Origin: Hippopus hippopus
Lineage: Eukaryota; Mollusca; Bivalvia; Cardiida; Cardiidae
Direction of reading: 5' to 3'
Length of the DNA: 64,000 nucleotides
Assembly: GCA_946811185.2 (NCBI GenBank)
Contig: OX328111.1
Location: forward strand, 42,644,388-42,708,387
The translations under genes and the position numbers were made by a program. Positions 57,628 to 64,000 of the stretch are shown here, one piece after another (position 1 is the stretch's first letter; each line of letters starts with the position of its first letter). A model generated the notes under the pieces. The model saw nothing but the letters and a program-made list of their open reading frames with translations, did no database searches and was not told the DNA's origin.

Positions 57628-57940
57628 ACTGATTGATTGAATGTATGGTGTTTAACACCGTTTTCAACATTATTTCAGTTATATCGTGGCAGCAAGTGCA
57701 CCTATTCATGCTTTCCTGGATTTTCTTTTGCCAGTACTCCACATGATATTCTTTCCAAGCCACTGGCTGCTTTCCCACATAACCATTGTAGAAACAATGG
57801 TCAGTGGTAAGAGAGGAATAAACCCTGTCACAATGACTATTATCAATCCTCAAAAAGAAATTGGCCCAGCCGGAGATCGAATAAGTGACCCCCTGTTCTC
57901 AAGGCCAGCATGCTACTGACTGAGCTACTTGGGCTCGACA
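57628..57940 (-). mobile_element. tRNA-derived SINE (reverse), full length
   Basis: GGTGTTTAACACCGTTTTC tail side at the left, AGCCACTGGCTGCTTTCCC body, CTGAGCTACTTGGGC head at the right. Confidence 0.78.
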
Positions 57941-58437
57941 CATGAACAGACAAACAAACACAAACACAAGATTGAAGTTAACCTCCTAAAGGAAGGTAAT
58001 CAGCACCAGTGTCAGGTATCAAGGTGATCTGTATAAGCCATCTGATGGATGATAATATGGAACTTTTCAGATACCTGCAGACTGTTCATGTATCAAAGCA
58101 TCCAAATAAAACCTTTACCAAACAATGTTGTGTATTAATGTTCCTGCAGAAAAAAGCTTTAGAAAACACGGTGGAAAATGCTGGTAATCAGAGTTTCCTT
58201 CCTTTCAGACAATGTATTTCACTCTTTCAAAACCCTTTCAAGTTCTGTGGGCCAGTTCTAATTTGTTGTTCCAAATGCCTCAAGTCCATACAGATACATG
58301 TAACGCCTAACAAAGCCCACAGATCAAGTTTCTGGATAAGTTTTACTCTGATAATTTAAATGAGTCCCAGTCAAGTAAAATACTTATACAAAATGCTGCC
58401 ATATAGGGGGCAATATGGTATCTTCTTGTGAGTTGTG

Positions 58438-58667
58438 TTCAACCCTTCACAAAACAATCTCAAGTTTAAATTACCCTAAGGAAGAAGCCCTTTGAAAACA
58501 CTGCGGGAAAAGAAGAAAATGCTGGTAACCAGCATTTTCTCCTTTTGCCACAATGTTTTGTACCGCCTTAAAAGCAAATTACTACTCTAGAGTCACACAT
58601 TTTTTGGTCGTCTGCAAACGTTTCCAAGTTGGGAAAGTCTAAAATTTTGTCGTTTGGTACAGGGTTA
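58438..58667 (+). mobile_element. TTAA-A copy (forward)
   Basis: CCCTTCACAAAACAATC start, TTTGGTACAGGGTTAA end; hairpin mismatches lie in both arms and are not mirrored. Confidence 0.75.
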
Positions 58668-59391
58668 ATAATGGTCGTTGAATTGTCAGCTTTACAGTTA
58701 GGCGAACATTTGCAACTAAAATTCCAATTTTAGAATGATATGGAATGTTTATTTGTACACAGAGTCTGTATATTCGAACTTAATACTGAAAATAAATGAT
58801 TATCAAAAACCCTGTTTTGATTTGATAGCGTTCAGGAAGTTTAAAACCCTAAAAAATGAATGGAAAGTATCTCCCTAATAAAAGAATTACCTGTTATTTC
58901 TCTCTAAGACATACGAAATATATACAAACAGAGAATACGAACTAAATTTACAGAATATCACCGACAGGTCCTTGTGGCAGGAGGCTTGAACTTATTTCTC
59001 CGTGATAGTTCTGTTCCCTTGAAACCTAAATCAATTTCTCAAACAACCTTTGGAACATATTTCAATGAGCGTTTAAACGATTCAGACTGAGTCATGTATT
59101 ACGTTCGCCTTGAAGACGGGGATTATGGTCTGAAATTGTTTTAAAAATACTTCGTGAAATGTGTTCAATCAGTATCAGGTAGACCTAGCTTGAACGAAAG
59201 AAGTGCCTAAGAATGCGTTTCGATCTGAAATTAAATGCTTCAACGGAAATTTTGCTGTAATATTTCCGGGCAAATAGTACTTTCGTTTTCGGTAAGTCAC
59301 ATGAGTGGGTTCCTCACCGACACATGACCATCACGTGATCTCAATTCGATTTCTATCTTTAAAATATATAAAAAGGCCAGTTGTATTAACT
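58668..59391. other. No gene recognised
   Basis: Lower repeat content than elsewhere. It could hold promoter sequence for SLC35F6 or the tRNA upstream region (tatataaaa near 59364), but no exon is supported. Confidence 0.45.
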
Positions 59392-59463
59392 GGCTCGTTG
59401 GTCTAGGGGTATGATTTTCGCTTAGGGTGCGAGAGGTCCCGGGTTCAAATCCCGGACGAGCCC
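59392..59463 (+). tRNA. tRNA-Pro (anticodon AGG)
   Basis: 72 bases fold as a canonical cloverleaf: acceptor GGCTCGT/ACGAGCC, A box, anticodon loop TTAGGGT, T arm CCGGG/CCCGG with loop TTCAAAT (B box) and discriminator C. It is almost identical to the animal tRNA-Pro(AGG). The first anticodon-stem pair is T-G instead of C-G. A tatataaaa stretch lies about 20 bases upstream and a T7 run just downstream (59467-59473) would end Pol III transcription. Confidence 0.95.
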
Positions 59464-59465
59464 AA

Positions 59466-59474
59466 CTTTTTTTG
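59466..59474 (+). terminator. Pol III T-run terminator of tRNA-Pro
   Basis: A run of seven or more T begins three bases after the mature tRNA end, as expected of RNA polymerase III termination. Confidence 0.75.
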
Positions 59475-59493
59475 TTCATATTTCGGAAATCAT

Positions 59494-60572
59494 TTAAAGG
59501 TGGGTATTTAGATTTTTCACATCTCACCAATTAAAATATATATATATATCGCTGAAATTCATATGAAAAAAAATACAAATCATCAATAATTAAGAATCAT
59601 AAAATTACAAAAATTTTTTTTTCATGGTGTTCCCTTAAAAGGCTACGTAGCCTCTTAGGTATTTTTAGATTTCGCACCAGAAATTAAAAAAGCATTGTGG
59701 GAATGTCAAGTGACTGGCACGTGACTAATGACGCTTAAATTCCATAACATAACAAACGTAATTATTTTCCATAATGTCTTCTTCAGACGCTATGTCTGAA
59801 GCTTCGTCTGTGTATTTCCGGTATGTAAATGAGTGAGTTGCTCATGTAAAAATAGACTGTGTTTCCCGTCGGTGTCGACCTGGACCGTAGTTAATCTTTA
59901 ATTTCTCTTGTTGTCGGATAGTTTTCGACTACTGGGGTTTTATGAATGAAAATTAAAAGGCTTTAGGAGTATAAGGATGATTTTTTGTATTTTTGTAACA
60001 TTTTCGTCCCAAAATCTGAAGGGGCCACCTTTAAAGGTGGGTATTTAGATTTTTCACATCTCACCAAATTAAAAAATACATATATCACTGAAATTTATAT
60101 GAAAAAACAATATAAATCATCAATAATTAAGAATCATAAAATTACAAAAAAAAAATTTTTTTTCATGGTGTTCCCTTAAAAGGCTACGTAGCCTCTTAAG
60201 GTATTTTTAGATTTCACGCCAGAAATAAAAAAAAGCATCGTGGGAATGTCAAGTGACTGGCACGTGACTAATGACGCTTAAATTCCATAACATAACAAAC
60301 GTAATTATTTTCCATAATGTCTTCTTCCGATGCTATGTTTGAAGCTTCGTCTGTGTATTTCCGGTATGTAAATGAGTGAGTTGCTCATGTAAAAATAGAC
60401 CGTGTTTCCCGTCGGTGTCGACCTGGGCCATAGTAAATCTCTAATTTCTCTTGTTGTCGGATGGTTTTCGACTACTGGGGTTTTATGAATGAAAATTAAA
60501 AGGCTTTGGGAGTATAAGGATTTTTTTGTATTTTTGTAAAATTTTCGTCCCAAAATCTGAAGGGCCACCTTT
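59494..60572 (+). mobile_element. TTAA-F tandem dimer
   Basis: Two ~95% similar 537-bp units, 59494-60030 and 60031-60567, each starting TTAA AGGTGGGTATTTAG and ending GGCCACCT TTAA. All three junctions carry TTAA, the middle one reading CCACCT TTAA AGGTGG. Each unit has a GGCTACGTAGCC palindrome, a CACGTGAC E-box-like site and a short open stretch starting ATGTCTTCTTC. A diverged relative is at 14264-14776. Confidence 0.78.
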
Positions 60573-60734
60573 AAGGTCTGTTTAAAAACAAATTATAAAC
60601 CATAAAACGAGACTGGACCTCCGTTGAATTTCCAAATCCAGATGCATTATAGGAAGTTTATAAGGCATGATGTCTCTTTCTCCAATTTTTCGTGAATGGG
60701 ATACTGAAAATGCGTTTTGGAGATATAAACAGAA

Positions 60735-60831
60735 AAAAATTGATTTCATGGATTTATGACATGATGACTTGCTGGTATATTGCATTATGGAGATGCAGCG
60801 AATCCCCTTTGCCAGAGGGCAACTCATAAAG
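60735..60831 (+). mobile_element. IR-C right-end fragment
   Basis: GATGACTTGCTGGTATATTG to GCCAGAGGGCAACTC. Confidence 0.6.
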
Positions 60832-60836
60832 ATGAT

Positions 60837-61056
60837 AGTCATCGGTAAACCAGACCCACGGAATTAATATTCCATGAGCGAATTTAGAGCAATGAAAGAT
60901 GTACCACTTCACAACAACCACAATTTTTGTTGATAAGTTGTTTGGCATCTTTCCGATACTAAATAAGCTGACAGCTGCCAACACATTAAAAATGCCTGGC
61001 TCATGAAAGCAACCCTCCACCCCCAAATCTGGTCCCATTTTTTTCAACTGCACAAA
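60837..61056 (-). CDS. Possible exon or transposon-derived coding remnant
   Basis: After a plausible acceptor (tttttgtgcag, minus strand) an open stretch encodes LKKMGPDLGVEGCFHEPGIF, then VVVVKWYIFHCSKF and IPWVWFTDDYHLY, running into IR-C sequence. I do not recognise it; no matching neighbour exons were found. Confidence 0.2.
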
Positions 61057-61059
61057 AAA

Positions 61060-61640
61060 GGTTTTCTTCTCTCTGATGAATGATTGATTCAGATGCTGTC
61101 TTCTACAATGAATTTTAGGGGATGTTTTTAAAGTGCAGACATCTTCAGACTATCCCATGTTTATCTGACAATATTATCACACAATAACACAAAAAAGGAA
61201 AATTCTTAGATCTACTAAAGCATTTAGTTAAGGAATTACAGACAACTCATCCAAAGACAACTTGCCCCACAAAAAACTCGCCCCAAGACAACTTGCCCAA
61301 CATCTATAAGACAAGTCACCCCAAACTGAAGACAACTCGCCCCAAATTTGTGAAAACTTGGGACTATCACACAAAATTTGAATAATCTTGCCTAAGATAA
61401 GAAAATTGCCTAAAATCTAGCAAAATTCTCATCCCGAACATTAGAAATTTGTTACGGATTGATTATAAATTCAGGAAAATAACAACCTGATTGCTGCTAA
61501 TCTGTTTCAACACAGGTAATTAACTTAAACACAGAGGTAATCATCAAAGATGAAAAGGTGTCATTTAAACGGCTTATTGTCCAACGTTTCTACCAGACAA
61601 AAGCAATCATGACAGACTTACCATCAAACAAACCACTAGT
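61060..61640. other. No gene; degenerate GACAACTCGCCCCA repeat
   Basis: Between 61250 and 61345 variants of GACAACTTGCCCCA recur four to five times. The rest is AT-rich without features. Confidence 0.5.
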
Positions 61641-61712
61641 CTATCTCTCTGTCCGTCTATCTATCTATCTATTGATCGATTGATTGATCGATCGATCGAT
61701 CAATCAATCAAA
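61640..61712. repeat. (tcta)n/(gatc)n microsatellite
   Basis: Runs of TCTATCTATCTA then GATCGATCGATC and CAATCAATCAATC. Confidence 0.85.
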
Positions 61713-61789
61713 AGAAAGGGTCTATTGACATTATGATAGGATATTCTTTCCTTGAGCTGAATATGTCTATTATGTCAAACTGATCTAAT

Positions 61790-62036
61790 CAGCAGCATTT
61801 ATGCTAATTTAAATTTTCATTAGGTGAAAAAGAGTAGTTCATGTGTTTCCTGGATTTCTCACACCAGTATGGCCACAACTTTCTTTCTAAGTCACTGACT
61901 GCTTTCTCACATGCATCAGAGGTTAGAGGCAAAAGATCATCAGAAAGAAAGTTTGCCTCAACCAGGTATGGAACTCAGAACTACCAGGTCGCAAGTCAGA
62001 TACACTGACCACTGAGCTACCTGGCCAGGCTCAATT
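61790..62036 (-). mobile_element. tRNA-derived SINE (reverse)
   Basis: CATGTGTTTCCTGGATTTC body to CCACTGAGCTACCTGGCC head, the family of 1641-1909. Confidence 0.72.
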
Positions 62037-62999
62037 TTAATCTATAAGTACTTCTTCCTTTTTGGGATTAATACTCTTTGCATATTACATTGTTTTGAAT
62101 CTACAGTTAATGAATTACTGTATCTATAGGCTAATTCTTACCATTAATACAGAGGGAAAACATTGAAGAGAAAGACAAAACTATTAGAGTGATGTAGCAA
62201 ACATTTTGGAAAAAAGTCAGAGATGATAACTTAAAAGCCGTTGTTGGTGATCTGGCCATTGCTGAACCATGTTTTCCAGCCAAATATGATATGATATTGG
62301 CCATACCACTTTTTCATTTTTCCTTCTTTGCTTTTTCTTTTTGAAGTGTGCCAGAGTCAGTAATGCATCTGCTGAAGGGTATTAAATCTTCAGTCATGGT
62401 CGTTATGAAAACCTGATTTAAAACGCCAATAATAACCATTAAAGGATTAACGTATGAAGTAAAGGTGTATCAAAGTGTTACACTGATCAATGTCACAATT
62501 ATGAGACTGCTTTCAAGGGATCTAAGACGACTCAGAAAATATGTAACAATGATGTATTTCATGGCGTAAATTTTAAAAAATATACTGTATTTATAATCCG
62601 ATTTCACCAAACAAACGGGTTATAATTACATGAAATCAAACAACATACCAATGGCCCGTTAACATATAAAGTTTTTGAAAAACTGCCTTTCTGCGTTGAT
62701 CAGCCTGCATAGCTCAAGTGGTAGACTGTAAGACTTGTAACCATCAAGTTTCCGGGCATTTGAGAGTATGTGTTTGTTTTCCACAGCTAGCTATCTGAAA
62801 CTATGAGAAATCTTTTGGATGTGACGAGTTACCGTGTGACGGTGCTATATACCAAGAGAACCAGGTGTAAAGTTCTCAGTATGGTTTTTGTTCTGTATCC
62901 TGTAATTTACCCCATAACAAAACTTACAGCCTTAAGAGCACGTCCCTTCTAGAGACGTTTTTAATTGAAAAAAATTCTCGGGGAGACCCTCAACCCCCC
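62037..62999. other. No gene; tRNA-like SINE head at 62703-62830
   Basis: CCTGCATAGCTCAAGTGGTAG starts a tRNA-like head with a poor B box; its body is not clear. The remainder shows nothing. Confidence 0.45.
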
Positions 63000-63228
63000 T
63001 TAACCCTTTACCACACGGCAAAATGTAAGACCTATCCAAATTGAAAGCATTTGCAGACGACAATTTCATAGTGGCTCAAATGACGCAACTTTTCTTTGAT
63101 AGGGTAGAAAACTTTGTGGGAAAAGGAGAAAATGCTGGTTACCAGCATTTTCTCCTTTTCCCACAATGTTTTCAAAAGGCCTCTTTTTTAGGGGCGTCAA
63201 AAGGCGTCATTGTGTGGTAAAGGGTTAA
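63000..63228 (-). mobile_element. TTAA-A copy (reverse), well preserved
   Basis: TTAA at both ends, CCCTTTACCACACGGC start, GTGTGGTAAAGGG end. Hairpin has one mismatch. Confidence 0.85.
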
Positions 63229-63329
63229 GAGAGGGGGAATATCCACCTGTGCCCTGGGAGACAAGAAAATTTGAGCTTGGCACTTTTGGAGTATAATCTG
63301 TAATAGACAGAACTACATTTGGCATGCCA

Positions 63330-63546
63330 ATATTTGACCACATGACAAAATTTTAGACTGTTCTAAACTGAAAGCAATTGCAGACGACAAATTGAATGTA
63401 GTTCAAATAATGATTTCTTTCCTTAACAGAATAGAAGACAATGTGGGAAAAGGACTGGTTACCAGCATTTTTCCACTTTTGTTACAATGTTTTCGAAAAC
63501 CACCTTCTTCAGGGTCTTTAAAAGCTGGTATTGTGTGGTAAAAGGT
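63330..63546 (-). mobile_element. TTAA-A copy (reverse)
   Basis: GACCACATGACAAAATTTTAG start, GTGTGGTAAAAGG end; hairpin shortened to GGAAAAGGACTGGTTACC. Confidence 0.68.
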
Positions 63547-64000
63547 AAGCATTTTCAGAAAAAAAATTTAATATGGCTAAAATGATGGGATTTGTCTGCC
63601 TTAGGATGCAAATGTTTCTGGAAAAGGAATAAAATGCTTTTAACTGGAAAATGCTTGTACACCTGCATTTTCTGCTTTTCCAACAATGCTTTTCAGTAAC
63701 CCTCTGCCTAAGAGACACAAGTTTGTTTGTTAAAGGTTAAGTAATAACCTCATGAAACAAATTTTTATCAAATGACTTCTGAATAAGATTCATTTTGGCC
63801 AAATCAAAGACAATCAGTATTATTTGTGAAATCTTGCTTAAAAAAAAATACTCGTTAAAAGCCATTTCTCCTTTTGCCACAATAATTTCATAAGTTGTTC
63901 GTTATTTTGATAGTTTTACCTAGAAATAATTATAATGTATTAAATGATAATTATAAATGAAATTTCACGTTGATCAAACGGTACGAGCGAGATAATGGGA

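Overview
The window is animal nuclear DNA, most likely from a bivalve mollusc. It is AT-rich, genes are split by GT-AG introns of 1-2 kb or more, there is an animal-type tRNA-Pro gene, tRNA-derived SINEs are plentiful, and one gene matches a conserved animal SLC35F6. Several repeats resemble ones I associate with heterodont bivalve genomes (a gene-finder-fooling repeat that translates like GHLRKVSSRIS, a ~143-bp tandem repeat, and a CCCCCGCTGAAGGC-type element). The species is not determined.

Genes. (1) On the + strand, at least ten exons between 14124 and 31759 encode a cysteine-module and Thr-rich (mucin-like) protein, probably secreted. Every intron is phase 1, the largest exon (23983-25230) encodes about 400 mostly Thr/Ser residues, and the stop codon is at 31757-31759. 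The first exon and signal peptide were not found. (2) On the - strand, eight exons from 56603 to 43592 join in frame to a complete 383-residue SLC35F6-type EamA/DMT transporter. (3) A tRNA-Pro(AGG) gene lies at 59392-59463. Two further stretches (33231-33409 +, 60837-61056 -) are weak exon candidates.

Repeats fill most of the rest. Names used below: TTAA-A is a ~230-bp non-autonomous element with TTAA at both ends, termini CCCTTTACC/GGTAAAGGG and an internal near-perfect hairpin (33-bp arms around one unpaired base in the best copy). About 80 whole or partial copies, very roughly a quarter of the window, lie in both orientations. 'Forward' means the end with CACACAATCC comes first. TTAA-B (346 bp, ends TTAAAGATACATC), TTAA-E (~210 bp, internal hairpin) and TTAA-F (537 bp, tandem dimer at 59494-60572) are unrelated in sequence but also sit between TTAA sites, as expected of piggyBac-type mobilisation. 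IR-C (~265 bp, ~33-bp terminal inverted repeats, hairpin centre) and IR-D (~265 bp, two hairpins) are further foldback families. Two TA-flanked elements (21704-23141 and a decayed Tc1/mariner relic at 53798-54810), at least 18 SINE copies, tandem repeats and segmental duplications complete the picture.

Besides the copies listed individually, degraded or partial TTAA-A pieces lie near 1-37, 906-994 and 1221-1348 (one copy split by 995-1220), 2245-2495, 4172-4384, 5300-5518, 5939-6010, 6036-6134, 8018-8225, 8520-8637, 21414-21630, 23378-23608, 26589-26787, 28971-29130, 31951-32133, 34745-34915, 35826-36018, 36200-36535, 38773-38975, 41980-42146, 43834-43960, 48640-48760, 49030-49135, 50494-50597, 50825-51085, 55635-56140, 57108-57260, 58108-58288 and 63548-63740.

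The layout is one of nested insertions: SINEs inside TTAA-B inside TTAA-A, TTAA-A inside IR-C, TTAA-A and IR-D inside TTAA-A. This gives a relative insertion history. The transposons also touch the genes: a SINE supplies the stop codon of the SLC35F6 gene, TTAA-A copies lie within about 20-90 bp of its exons, and a tandem duplication in its third intron carries a partial exon with a stop codon.
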